Shown one piece after another: positions 14,676-22,755 of a DNA stretch of 42,635 bases. This DNA comes from Microbacterium testaceum. GTDB lineage: Bacteria; Actinomycetota; Actinomycetes; Actinomycetales; Microbacteriaceae. The stretch is from assembly GCF_003075375.1 (NCBI RefSeq), contig NZ_QDFT01000028.1, forward strand, positions 1 to 42,635, in the 5' to 3' direction. Both the position numbers and the translations under genes were made by a program. Under the pieces are notes generated by a model. That model was not told the origin of the DNA. It made no database searches and saw only the letters and a program-made list of their open reading frames with translations. The first letter of the stretch is position 1. The number at the start of each line of letters is the position of its first letter.

Positions 14676-15629
14676 TCAGGAGCCGGGGACGCTGCCGATC
14701 GCGGGAGGAGTCGGAGCGCTCGACTCGACCGCCTCGCCGAGCGTGGCATCCCAGATCTTCGCCCAGGAGCCGTCCTTCTGGATCTTCTCGAGCCAGTCGT
14801 TGATGAACGACTTGAACTGCGCGTCGTCCTTCTTCAGGCCGATGCCGTAGGCCTCGCTGGTGAAGGGCTGACCCACGACCTTGATGCTCTTGTCGTCGAT
14901 CGCGTGGCTCGCCAGCAGCGTGAAGTCCTGCACATACGCGTCGCCGCGACCCTGCTGAAGGGCCTGGAGGGCCTGCGGGTCGGTGCCGAAGCTGACGACG
15001 TCCGCCGTGGGCTGCTTCTCGGGCACGGCGGTGACGGCCGGGGTGTTCGCCCCGACGATGACGGTCTTGCCGCCGAGGTCGTCGATGCCGTTGATGTCGG
15101 TGTTGTCGCTGCGCACGGCCACGGCCAGACCCGACTCGAGGTAGGGGCCCGCGAAGTCGACCTGCTCGGCGCGCTTCTCGGTGATCGTGTACGTGTTGAA
15201 CACGACGTCGACGGTGCCGTTGGCGAGAAGGGCCTCGCGGGTCTCGGAAGCGGGCGGGACGATCTCGACGTTCGGCTCGCCGAGGATGTAGATCGCCAGC
15301 ATCTTGGCGAGGTCGGCGTCGAAGCCCTGCACGTCCTCGGGGTTGGTGGGGTCCTGCTGCGAGAGCAGGGGAGCGTCCAGGGCCTCGGCGACGATCAGCT
15401 TTCCGCGGGCCTTGATCTTGGCCATCGTCGAGTCCGCGATGAGCGCGGCGGCGTCGGCGACGGGCGCGTTCGCGTAGACCTCGTCGAGGCTGCTCGCCTG
15501 TGCCGAGGCGCTGGGGTCGGATCCGGGGACGGCCGCGGTGCCGGACGAGCACGCGGACAGCGCCGCGACCGTGGCCGCGGACGCCAAGAGGACGAGGCCT
15601 CGGCGAAGGATCGAGCGAGAGGAGATCAC
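14676..15629 (-). CDS. amino acid ABC transporter substrate-binding lipoprotein (GluB-like)
   Basis: This is a 317-residue extracytoplasmic binding protein anchored as a lipoprotein. The signal peptide MISSRSILRRGLVLLASAA runs to the lipobox LSAC, with Cys27 lipidated. The SBP_bac_3 fold follows after a Ser/Ala-rich linker: KIKARGKLIVAEALDAPLLS (~70-90), GFDADLAKMLA, VDVVFNTYTITEKRAEQVDF (~150) and GGKTVIVGANTPAV (~185). The start is GTG 15629 with AAAGGC upstream. The fold class binds polar amino acids; which one cannot be read directly. It lies between the ATPase gene (58 bases upstream) and the permease genes. Confidence 0.93.
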   Translation of the reverse strand: MISSRSILRRGLVLLASAATVAALSACSSGTAAVPGSDPSASAQASSLDEVYANAPVADAAALIADSTMAKIKARGKLIVAEALDAPLLSQQDPTNPEDVQGFDADLAKMLAIYILGEPNVEIVPPASETREALLANGTVDVVFNTYTITEKRAEQVDFAGPYLESGLAVAVRSDNTDINGIDDLGGKTVIVGANTPAVTAVPEKQPTADVVSFGTDPQALQALQQGRGDAYVQDFTLLASHAIDDKSIKVVGQPFTSEAYGIGLKKDDAQFKSFINDWLEKIQKDGSWAKIWDATLGEAVESSAPTPPAIGSVPGS

Positions 15630-15687
15630 GGGTACTGCCTTTCGTTTGCGGGTGCGTGCGGACCGAGCCGCATCGGGACGGGGGATG

Positions 15688-16446
15688 TCAGTGGGCGAGG
15701 ATCTTCGACAGGAACGCCCGCGCGCGGTCGCTCTCTGCGCGGGTGAAGAACCGCTCGGGGGTGGTGTCTTCGACGATGCGGCCGTCGTCCATGAAGACGA
15801 TGCGGTCGGCGGCGCGCCGGGCGAAGCCCATCTCGTGCGTGACGACGACCATCGTCATTCCCTCTTCGGCGAGCGAGGTGATGACGTCGAGGACCTCGCT
15901 GACCATCTCGGGGTCGAGGGCCGAGGTCGGCTCGTCGAAGAGCATGAGCTTGGGCTTCATCGCCAGCGCGCGGGCGATGGCGGCGCGCTGCTGCTGACCT
16001 CCGCTGAGCTCGCCGGGGAAACGGTCGGCCTTGTCGGCGATGCCGACGCGATCGAGCAGGGCGAGACCCTCTTCGCGGGCCTTCTTCAGGGGCACCTTCG
16101 ACACGATCCGCGGGGCGAGGGCGACGTTGTCGAGAACCGTGCGGTGCGCGAACAGGTTGAAGGACTGGAAGACCATGCCCACCTCGGCGCGCAGGTCGGC
16201 GAGCTCCCGCCCCTCGCTCGGCAGCGGCACACCATCGATCGTGATGGTGCCCGAGGTGATGGTCTCGAGGCGGTTGAGGCACCGGCAGAGGGTCGACTTG
16301 CCCGAGCCCGAGGGGCCGACGATGACGACGACCTCGCCGCGTGCCACGTCGAGGTCGATGTCTTTCAGGACATGGTGGTCGCCGAAGTGCTTCTGCACCT
16401 CACGGACCGCGACCAGGGGTGCGGAGGGGGACGCGGGCGTCGACAC
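15688..16446 (-). CDS. polar amino acid ABC transporter ATPase (GluA-like)
   Basis: This is a 252-residue ATPase of the HisP/GlnQ/GluA class. Motifs in order: Walker [10 protein letters not shown] (~44-52), Q-loop [15 protein letters not shown], signature [15 protein letters not shown] (~147-161), Walker [15 protein letters not shown] and H-loop [14 protein letters not shown] 16446 follows GGAAGGAT. It is the first gene of the six-gene minus-strand operon that ends with the CutC-ROK fusion. Its promoter shares a 149-base, AT-richer region with the divergent ROK regulator gene, which is the likely controller. Confidence 0.95.
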   Translation of the reverse strand: MSTPASPSAPLVAVREVQKHFGDHHVLKDIDLDVARGEVVVIVGPSGSGKSTLCRCLNRLETITSGTITIDGVPLPSEGRELADLRAEVGMVFQSFNLFAHRTVLDNVALAPRIVSKVPLKKAREEGLALLDRVGIADKADRFPGELSGGQQQRAAIARALAMKPKLMLFDEPTSALDPEMVSEVLDVITSLAEEGMTMVVVTHEMGFARRAADRIVFMDDGRIVEDTTPERFFTRAESDRARAFLSKILAH

Positions 16447-16595
16447 GGGGGTGGATCCTTCCCGCGGACTCGCCGCGATATCGGGATGGCCGACGCGGCT
16501 GATGATTTCCGCGTCTTCGGTGAAATCAAACTAACGATGCCATGTTACAGAGATAATTCGAGACAGATACTCCAAGTTTGGATTAAGCTACGGGT
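16447..16595. promoter_or_regulatory. shared divergent promoter/operator region
   Basis: This region is markedly AT-richer than its surroundings. It contains a dyad with arms TCCAA and TTGGA around GT at 16571-16582, only 13 bases before the ROK regulator start. It also contains a CAAACTAA half-site at 16527-16534 and its complement-like AAGTTTGG at 16574-16581. AGTTTG/CAAACT half-sites are typical of ROK-family (XylR-like) operators. The regulator encoded at 16596 probably acts here on both promoters; individual -10 and -35 boxes were not assigned. Confidence 0.5.
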
Positions 16596-17786
16596 GTGCA
16601 GCCCATCTCCGCCGCCCTGCCGATGTTCAGCTCCCAGACCCTCGCGGTCCTGACCCCGCTGCGCACGGGCGCCGCGCGATCGCGTGCCGAACTCGCCGCC
16701 CACACCGGCCTTTCGCCCTCGACCGTGTCGGCGCGCGTGGATCCGCTGATCGCAGCCGGGGTCATCGTCGAAGACGGCACCGACGATTCGCGCGGCGGGC
16801 GTCGTCCGCGCCGCCTCGCCATCCGCGGCGATCTCGGTACGGTCGCCAGCATCGACCTCGGCGTCGAGCGCAGCACTATCGGCCTCGTCGACTACGCCGG
16901 CACCGCGCTCGGCCACCGGCATCTCGTGCTGGACCCGACCGAGGGCCCGGATGCCATCCTGCGCCGCGTCGCCCGAGAACTCGACGCGCTGGCGACGGCG
17001 ACCGGCGGCCTCGCCCTGACCGGCGCGGCGATCGCGCTGCCCGGGCCGGTCTCGGCGCAGACCGGCCGCCTGGTCGCGCCCTCGCGCATGCCCGGATGGC
17101 ACGACGTCGACGTCGCCGCCCTTCTCAGCGCTGCCCTCGGGGTGCCCGCGCTCGCCAGCAACGACGCCAACTGCATGGCCGTCGGCGAACTCGTCGGGGG
17201 CGACGCCGAGGCCCTCAACCAGGTGTTCATCAAGGCCGGATCCGGCATCGGCTCGGGTGTCGTCGCGGGCGGACAGCTCTACACGGGCCGCAGCGGAGCC
17301 GCCGGTGACATCAGCCACGTCACCGTCCCCGGCGCCGCCCCCGTGCCCTGCTCGTGCGGGCGCGTCGGCTGCCTCGACGCGGTCGCGAGCGGATCGGCCC
17401 TCACCCGCGCGGCCCAAGAGGCCGGCCGCGATGTGAGCGACGTCGAAACGGTGATCGACCTCGCGCGCAACGGAGACGCCCTCGCCACCGGCCTGCTCCG
17501 CGAAGCGGGCAGCATGACCGGTGGAGTCCTGGCCACCATCGTCAACTTCTTCACCCCCGACCGGCTCGTCGTCGGCGGCTCGTTGAGCGCCTCCGACGTC
17601 TTCATCGCCGCCATCCGATCCAAGCTGTGGGCCGATTGCCTGCCCATGGCGACCGAGAACCTCGAGGTGGCCGCGCCGCGCCATCCCCGGGTGGGCGGCA
17701 TCCTGGGCGCCGCGCGCCTGTTCCTCGACGCGGCCTTCGGACCCGAGGCCGCCCGCTCGGCCCTGCGGATCGCCGCGCGCTCGTAG
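16596..17786 (+). CDS. ROK family transcriptional regulator
   Basis: This is a 396-residue sugar-responsive repressor type. Residues ~10-75 form a winged helix-turn-helix (SRAELAAHTGLSPSTVSARV, then GRRPRRLAI). The remainder is a ROK domain with SIDLGVERSTIGLVD (degenerate phosphate loop), SNDANCMAVGE, and a zinc motif SHVTVPGAAPVPCSCGRVGC. In the kinase-defining site the usual GEIGH reads GDISH, as expected for a regulator rather than an enzyme. GTG 16596 is used; ATG 16623 is an alternative. It is divergent from the transporter-asparaginase-CutC/ROK operon, so the inducer is probably a sugar or sugar phosphate produced by that pathway. That two ROK proteins, a kinase and a regulator, flank an amino-acid transporter is the strongest hint of a sugar-amino acid substrate. 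Confidence 0.92.
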   Translation: MQPISAALPMFSSQTLAVLTPLRTGAARSRAELAAHTGLSPSTVSARVDPLIAAGVIVEDGTDDSRGGRRPRRLAIRGDLGTVASIDLGVERSTIGLVDYAGTALGHRHLVLDPTEGPDAILRRVARELDALATATGGLALTGAAIALPGPVSAQTGRLVAPSRMPGWHDVDVAALLSAALGVPALASNDANCMAVGELVGGDAEALNQVFIKAGSGIGSGVVAGGQLYTGRSGAAGDISHVTVPGAAPVPCSCGRVGCLDAVASGSALTRAAQEAGRDVSDVETVIDLARNGDALATGLLREAGSMTGGVLATIVNFFTPDRLVVGGSLSASDVFIAAIRSKLWADCLPMATENLEVAAPRHPRVGGILGAARLFLDAAFGPEAARSALRIAARS

Positions 17787-17932
17787 CGCCAGCGCGCTCC
17801 TCGCGCGACGGTGTCGACCCGGCACGGATGCGGGGCGGATCGCCATCCGAGCAGGGGCGCTCACCGGGTGATCGCTGAGAGGCGCCCTCGCACGGCCCTC
17901 GGCGCCCCGCCGCGTGCGACGGTGGAAGCACC

Positions 17933-18592
17933 ATGACCGAAACCACCGCCGCCGACCGCCTGCGCGCCGCCCTCGAACACCCCGACGCCTCGGCTCGCCT
18001 GCAGGCCGCGCTCGCCGCGGGCACTCGACCCGACGACAGCTACGTCGCCGCGCTCGTCGCCCGGTGCGCGGTCGAGCCCGACTTCTTCGTGCGCGACATG
18101 CTGACGTGGGCGCTGACGCGGCACGATCCGGCGCGCGTCGTGCCGGGGCTGCTGCCCGAGGTGACGTCCGAGGTGCCGCAGGCGCGCAGCCAGGCGCTGC
18201 ACACGCTGTCGAAAATCGGCGACCCCGTCGCCTTCGGAGCGATCACGCGGGCGGTGCTGCGCGATCGGCACCCCGAGGTGGCGCGGGCGGCGTGGCGGAC
18301 GGCATCCGGTCTCGTGCCCGACGACGCGCACGAAGCGTTGGCTGAGGAGCTCGCCACGCAGTTCGGACGCGGCGATCACGACACCCAGCGCAGCCTGAGT
18401 CGTGCGTTCGCGGCCATCGGCGCGCGTGCCAAACCGATCGTCGAGCGGGCGGCGGCCTCGTCGTACGACGTGGTCAGCGCGCACGCGCGGGCGACGCTCA
18501 TCGTGATGGACGACCCCGACACCGAGTTCGCCGAGGCGGTCGTCGAGGCGCGTCGCGTGGTGGCGCAGCGGGCGCTCGTCGGCGAGGACTGA
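17933..18592 (+). CDS. HEAT-repeat protein
   Basis: This is a 219-residue all-helical protein starting at ATG 17933 with GGTGGA upstream. Helical pairs of ~30 residues repeat through the chain: DASARLQAALAAG, then VEPDFFVRDMLTWALTRH, VPQARSQALHTLSKIGDPVA, HPEVARAAWRTASGLVP and DTQRSLSRAFAAIGA. These are HEAT-type repeats, which make curved scaffolds for protein or DNA binding. Some actinobacterial homologs accompany MerR-type regulators, but none is seen here. The gene stands alone, convergent with the DUF1295 gene whose stop is 6 bases away. Function unknown. Confidence 0.85.
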   Translation: MTETTAADRLRAALEHPDASARLQAALAAGTRPDDSYVAALVARCAVEPDFFVRDMLTWALTRHDPARVVPGLLPEVTSEVPQARSQALHTLSKIGDPVAFGAITRAVLRDRHPEVARAAWRTASGLVPDDAHEALAEELATQFGRGDHDTQRSLSRAFAAIGARAKPIVERAAASSYDVVSAHARATLIVMDDPDTEFAEAVVEARRVVAQRALVGED

Positions 18593-18597
18593 GCGCT

Positions 18598-19515
18598 CTA
18601 CCCCCGCCGCGTCAGCGCCGGAACCAGCACCGGCGTCCGCTCGCGGTACGCGACGTAATCAGCCCGGTCGCCCCACTTCTCGTCGGCGCGCTTCTCGAGC
18701 AGCGGGATGCCGCTGACCCGCGTGAGCAGCAGGATCACGAACACCGGCGACAGCACCGCCACCCACTGCCACCCCTGCAGCACCGGCACGGCGACGACGA
18801 ACACGCCCACCCAGATGAGGATCTCGCCGAAGTAGTTGGGGTGGCGCGACCGCGACCACAGGCCGGTGCGGATGAACTCGCCCTTGTTCGCGGGGTCGGC
18901 GCGGAACGCCTGCTTCTGCAGGTCGGCGACCACCTCGATGACCATGCCCAGCAGCCAGATCACGATGCCCACGAGGGCGAAGGCGTCCAGGGGCGTGCGG
19001 GCGTCGGCATCCGCGCTCATCGCGATCCACGCGGCCGAAGCGGTCAGCGACACCCAGACGCCCTGGATCGCCCACACCTGCAGGAACCGCAGCGGCTTGG
19101 TCTTGATCTCGTCGAAGCGTCCGTCCGATCCCGAGCGGTGCACGCGCGCGAAGAGGAACGAGCCCAGCCGCGCCGCCCACACGATCACCATCGCCGCCAG
19201 GATCCAGCCGCGCGCATCCTGCGCCGGCGCGAGCAGCACGACCGCGAGCGACACCGCGATGAAGGTCAGGCTGCCGGTCAGGTCGAAGAACCGCTCGGTC
19301 CGCAGCAGCACCGCGGGGATGTACGCCGCGAATTGGATGACGAACGCCGCCGCCACCGCCAGGACGAACAGGGGGATGCCGCCCACCTGCGCCCCGCGGA
19401 ACCCGCCGGCCGCGGCGAGCCCCGCGCCGATCAGCACGGCCACGATCACCACGACGACCGCCGCGCGATTCTGCTTCGCGGCGGAGCCGGTGGCGGGGGG
19501 AACGGGTGCGGTCAT
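18598..19515 (-). CDS. DUF1295 membrane protein (steroid reductase/ICMT-like)
   Basis: This is a 305-residue polytopic protein with about seven hydrophobic segments. ATG 19515 overlaps the stop of the acyl-CoA ligase gene (ATGA), so it is the second gene of a coupled operon. The C-terminal half carries the DUF1295 signature: QAFRADPANKGEFIRTGLWS, then SRHPNYFGEILIWVGVF and ADEKWGDRADYVAYR. This resembles the NADPH-binding region of 3-oxo-5-alpha-steroid 4-dehydrogenases and isoprenylcysteine methyltransferases. Coupling to an acyl-CoA ligase suggests lipid or isoprenoid modification, but no substrate can be assigned. Confidence 0.9.
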   Translation of the reverse strand: MTAPVPPATGSAAKQNRAAVVVVIVAVLIGAGLAAAGGFRGAQVGGIPLFVLAVAAAFVIQFAAYIPAVLLRTERFFDLTGSLTFIAVSLAVVLLAPAQDARGWILAAMVIVWAARLGSFLFARVHRSGSDGRFDEIKTKPLRFLQVWAIQGVWVSLTASAAWIAMSADADARTPLDAFALVGIVIWLLGMVIEVVADLQKQAFRADPANKGEFIRTGLWSRSRHPNYFGEILIWVGVFVVAVPVLQGWQWVAVLSPVFVILLLTRVSGIPLLEKRADEKWGDRADYVAYRERTPVLVPALTRRG

Positions 19516-21341
19516 GATGCGGCTCCTCGGTACAGGGTCTCGATGGTGTCGGCGGCGCGGGTGAGCACCTCGCGGCGCTTGATCTTCATGGTCGGGGTGA
19601 CGAGGTCGCGGTCGTCGAGGTCGGCGAGCACGAGCGTGAACCGGCGCACCTGCTCGCTGCGCGCGACCAGGGTGTTCGCTTCGTCGACGACGCGCTGCAG
19701 GCGCGCGACGAGCCGCGGCTCGTCCACCGGGCGCAGGCTCGCGGGCGTCCGCACGTCGAGCTCGACTCCGGTGGATGCCGCCCACCCGGCGGCCTGCTCG
19801 GCATCCAGGATCAGAAGGGCCGACAGGTACGGACGGTCGTCGCCGACCACGACGGCGTGCTGTACGAGCGGGTCGGCCTCGACGGCGCCCTCCCAGCGGG
19901 CGGGCACGACGGTCTTGCCGTTCGAGGTCGTGACGACGTCCTTGAGGCGCCCCTCGAGCACGAGCCGGCCGCCCTCGTCGAGGCGGCCCAGATCTCCGGT
20001 GCGGAAGAACCCGTCGACGAACGCGTCGTCGTCGTGGCGGTCATCGCGGTAGCCGGCGAAGACGCCGACGCCCCTCGCCAGCACCTCGCCCTGGTCGCTG
20101 ATGCGCACGGTCGAGCCGGGGAGCGGCAGGCCCACCGTGCCCGACACGATGCGTCCGGGCAGGTTGCCGGTCAGCGGCGCGGTCGTCTCGGTCAGGCCGT
20201 ATCCCTCGATGACGGGCACGCCCAGGCCGCGGAAGAACAGCGACAGCTCGCCGTCGAGGGTCGCCCCGCCCGACAGCATGTAGTCGACGCGACCGCCCAT
20301 GACGGCGCGCAGGCGACGGTAGAACAGGGCGTCGAACAGCGCGTGGCGCACCCGATGACCGAACGGTACGCGGGGCGGGGTGCCGGCATCCCGCCGCTCC
20401 GCCACCCGACCGGCGGTGATCGCCGTGGCCCGGGCGCGATCCCACACGCGCGTCAGGCCCTTCGCGGCGGCCTTATCGTCCGCCGCGGCCTGGATCTTCT
20501 GCAGCACCCGCGGCACGACGACGAGGAACGTCGGCTGGAGCACCGCGAGCGTCGGCACGACCCGCGCGGGGTCGGCCAGGTGCGCGATGCGCATGCCGCT
20601 GGCGATGCAGATCAGCTGCAGGCCCCGCGCGAGCACGTGCGCGAGCGGCAGGAAGATGATCGTGTTACCGCCGGCGTGCACCACCTCGCGGTATGCCGCG
20701 GCGATGTTGAGCACCTGCCCCAGGAAGTTCGCGTGCGTCAGCACGGCCCCCTTCGGCTCGCCCGTCGTGCCCGAGGTGTACACGATCGTCGCGGGGTCGT
20801 CGTGCCCGGCGCGCGTGCGGCGGTACTCGAGCTCGTCGTCGGACACGCCCCGACCCCGCGCGACCAGGTCGTCGAGAGAGGGGATGCCGCTCCCGGCATC
20901 CATCAGCCAGATCCCGAGGGCGTCGGTCAGCGCTGCCCGCAGCAGCTCGCCGTGCACGGCGGTTCCGCCGATCGCGAGGCGCACGCGCGCGTCGGCGGCG
21001 ATCGCGATGACCTGCGACGCCGACGAGGTCTCGTACACGGGCACGACCACGCCGCCCGCGAACCACGTCGCCAGGTCGGCGACGGCCCACTCGTAACGGG
21101 TGGGTGCCATGATCGCGACGGCCTCGCCCGCCGCCAGCCCCGCGGCGATCATGCCCTTCGCCAGGGCCCGCACCTCGGCGAGGAACGCCGCGGTGCTGAT
21201 CGGCCTCCACTCGTCGCCGGACGCCGGCGGCACCTCGAACGCGACGTGCGCGGGGGCCTCGGTCGCCCGCCGCGCGAGCAGGTCGGTGACGTTCGCGTAC
21301 GCGTCGAGAGACGCCAGAGCGGGGGTGTGCGACTCGCGCAT
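19512..21341 (-). CDS. AMP-dependent long-chain acyl-CoA ligase
   Basis: This is a 609-residue adenylate-forming enzyme of the FadD15/long-chain acyl-CoA synthetase type, converting fatty acid, ATP and CoA to acyl-CoA. ATG 21341 follows GGGAGAA. The P-loop TIVYTSGTTGEPKGAVLTHA lies at ~185-204, the A5 motif YGLTETTAPLTGNLP at ~375, the A7 motif FFRTGDLGRLDEGG at ~445, and the catalytic-lysine region LKDVVTTSNGKTVVPARWE at ~465. The length is normal. It is the first gene of an operon with the DUF1295 protein. Upstream it is divergent from an acyltransferase-3 gene, which could also act on acyl groups. Confidence 0.93.
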   Translation of the reverse strand: MRESHTPALASLDAYANVTDLLARRATEAPAHVAFEVPPASGDEWRPISTAAFLAEVRALAKGMIAAGLAAGEAVAIMAPTRYEWAVADLATWFAGGVVVPVYETSSASQVIAIAADARVRLAIGGTAVHGELLRAALTDALGIWLMDAGSGIPSLDDLVARGRGVSDDELEYRRTRAGHDDPATIVYTSGTTGEPKGAVLTHANFLGQVLNIAAAYREVVHAGGNTIIFLPLAHVLARGLQLICIASGMRIAHLADPARVVPTLAVLQPTFLVVVPRVLQKIQAAADDKAAAKGLTRVWDRARATAITAGRVAERRDAGTPPRVPFGHRVRHALFDALFYRRLRAVMGGRVDYMLSGGATLDGELSLFFRGLGVPVIEGYGLTETTAPLTGNLPGRIVSGTVGLPLPGSTVRISDQGEVLARGVGVFAGYRDDRHDDDAFVDGFFRTGDLGRLDEGGRLVLEGRLKDVVTTSNGKTVVPARWEGAVEADPLVQHAVVVGDDRPYLSALLILDAEQAAGWAASTGVELDVRTPASLRPVDEPRLVARLQRVVDEANTLVARSEQVRRFTLVLADLDDRDLVTPTMKIKRREVLTRAADTIETLYRGAAS

Positions 21342-21467
21342 CGGGTTCTCCCGGGATCAGCTGCGGCGCTCCGCAGAGACGCCGTGGTGCGGGCGATCGC
21401 ACCACCGAGGATGTTCGGAGAGGGCGGCGGATCGGATGGGCGCCGCGCCGTCAACCCCCTGGCCGTG

Positions 21468-21498
21468 TTGAGGTTGCGCTCAAGGAGGGCCGGTACCG
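21468..21498 (+). promoter_or_regulatory. possible promoter of the acyltransferase gene
   Basis: TTGAGG (21468-21473) and TACCGT (21493-21498), 19 bases apart, form a reasonable -35/-10 pair. Transcription would begin near 21505, in agreement with a translation start near 21567 rather than at GTG or TTG codons farther upstream. Confidence 0.35.
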
Positions 21499-21566
21499 TC
21501 GATCCGGTTCGCCGCGAGGCGCCCGTTCCGGGCGCCCACCGCGCAGCTCGAGAGGAGGCGGGGACC

Positions 21567-22697
21567 ATCAGCACGACACTGGCCCGCCCCGCCGCGGGCA
21601 CGGCATCCGCTCCCCGTCCGGCTCTGCGTAACCTGCCCTCGCTCACGGGCCTCCGCTGGGCCACGGCGATGCTGATCTTCGGGCACCACCTGATGGCGGT
21701 GAACTACTTCGGCGGCAACGCCGGAGTCGCGTGGGGCGTGCTGTTCGAGGCCGGCAAGACCGGCGTCACACTCTTCTTCATCCTGTCGGGCTTCGTCCTC
21801 GCCTGGGGATACAAGCCGCAGCAGTCCGCCGGATCGTTCTGGTGGCACCGCGTGGCGCGCATCTACCCCCTGCACGTCGTGGGTGTGGGACTCGCCCTGG
21901 TGGCCGCCGCCACCCTGATCCCCGATATCCGCACCGACGGCGCAGCCCCCCTGGCCGCCAACCTGCTGCTGGTCAACGGGTGGGTGCCCGACTGGTGGCA
22001 GGCCGGCAACCCCGCCAGCTGGTCGCTGGTGTGCGAGGCGTTCTTCTACCTCGCGTTCCCGTTCCTCATCCGCCCGCTCGTTCGGCTGTCGACGCGCGGG
22101 CAGGTGATCGTCGTCGCGGTCGCCCTCGCGCTGGCGGCGCTGGCCCCGCAGATCGCCGCCTTCGCCCCGGGCGTGCTGTCGTCGGCATCCACCCCCCTGC
22201 TGCGCCTACCCGAGTTCGTGATCGGCATGAGCCTCGCGCTGCTCGTCAAGAGCGGGGCATGGATGCCGCTGCGCCTGCGCTTCGCGGTGCCCCTCGCCGT
22301 CGCCGGATACGCGTTGTCGGAAGCGCCCACCCTGCCCGGCACCGACGTGCACCCGGGCCTGGCCGCGACCGTCGGCTTCTTCGCGCTGCTGGTCGCCTCT
22401 CTCGCCGCGGCCGACGCGCACCGGGGATCCACCTTCCTCGCCCGTCCGCTCTGGCAGGAGCTCGGACGCGTGTCGTTCGCCTTCTACCTCGTGCACCTGC
22501 TGGTCATCGCGTCGGTGTCGTCGGCCTGGCCCGATGGGCACCCCGAACTGCCGTGGCGTCAGGCCGTACCGCTCGCGCTCGCCGCGTTCGGCATCGCGCT
22601 CGCGATCGCGTGGGTGCTGCACCGGGCCGTCGAGGTGCCGGCGCAGCGGTGGCTGCTGCGGTTCGACCCGGCGCGGCGGGCGACCGTCGGCGGCTGA
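21567..22697 (+). CDS. acyltransferase-3 family membrane protein (OafA-like)
   Basis: This is a ~376-residue polytopic O-acyltransferase. Recognised elements are LPSLTGLRWATAMLIFGHHL (first helix with the essential HH-type histidine), FFILSGFVLAWGY, RIYPLHVVGV, NPASWSLVCEAFFYLAFPF, and ELGRVSFAFYLVHLLVI near the end. About ten hydrophobic helices are present. Such enzymes acetylate or acylate sugars of surface polysaccharides or secondary metabolites. The start is abnormal: no ATG, GTG or TTG is found at a suitable distance. AGAGGAGG (21551-21558) points to ATC at 21567. The start is therefore tentative, while the body of the gene is certain. Confidence 0.85.
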   Translation: MSTTLARPAAGTASAPRPALRNLPSLTGLRWATAMLIFGHHLMAVNYFGGNAGVAWGVLFEAGKTGVTLFFILSGFVLAWGYKPQQSAGSFWWHRVARIYPLHVVGVGLALVAAATLIPDIRTDGAAPLAANLLLVNGWVPDWWQAGNPASWSLVCEAFFYLAFPFLIRPLVRLSTRGQVIVVAVALALAALAPQIAAFAPGVLSSASTPLLRLPEFVIGMSLALLVKSGAWMPLRLRFAVPLAVAGYALSEAPTLPGTDVHPGLAATVGFFALLVASLAAADAHRGSTFLARPLWQELGRVSFAFYLVHLLVIASVSSAWPDGHPELPWRQAVPLALAAFGIALAIAWVLHRAVEVPAQRWLLRFDPARRATVGG

Positions 22698-22710
22698 CGC
22701 CCCCACGACA

Positions 22711-22728
22711 CGCCCGGCCCACCGGGCG
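22711..22728 (+). terminator. hairpin after the acyltransferase gene
   Basis: A perfect 7-bp stem, CGCCCGG and CCGGGCG around a 4-base loop, begins 13 bases past the stop codon. It lacks a T-tract. Confidence 0.5.
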
Positions 22729-22744
22729 TTCAGCAAGGCCCCGA

Positions 22745-22750
22745 TACACT
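22745..22750 (+). promoter_or_regulatory. -10 element for leaderless transcription of the SDR gene
   Basis: TACACT ends 5 bases before the GTG at 22756. This spacing puts the transcription start on or next to the start codon, and there is no ribosome site, so the mRNA is probably leaderless, as is common in actinobacteria. Confidence 0.6.
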
Positions 22751-22755
22751 GCCCC

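Noticed and set aside
19857..21566. Open frame extending the acyltransferase far upstream
   Set aside because: The upstream part is antisense to the acyl-CoA ligase and lacks acyltransferase features; the family begins with the first membrane helix near 21630.
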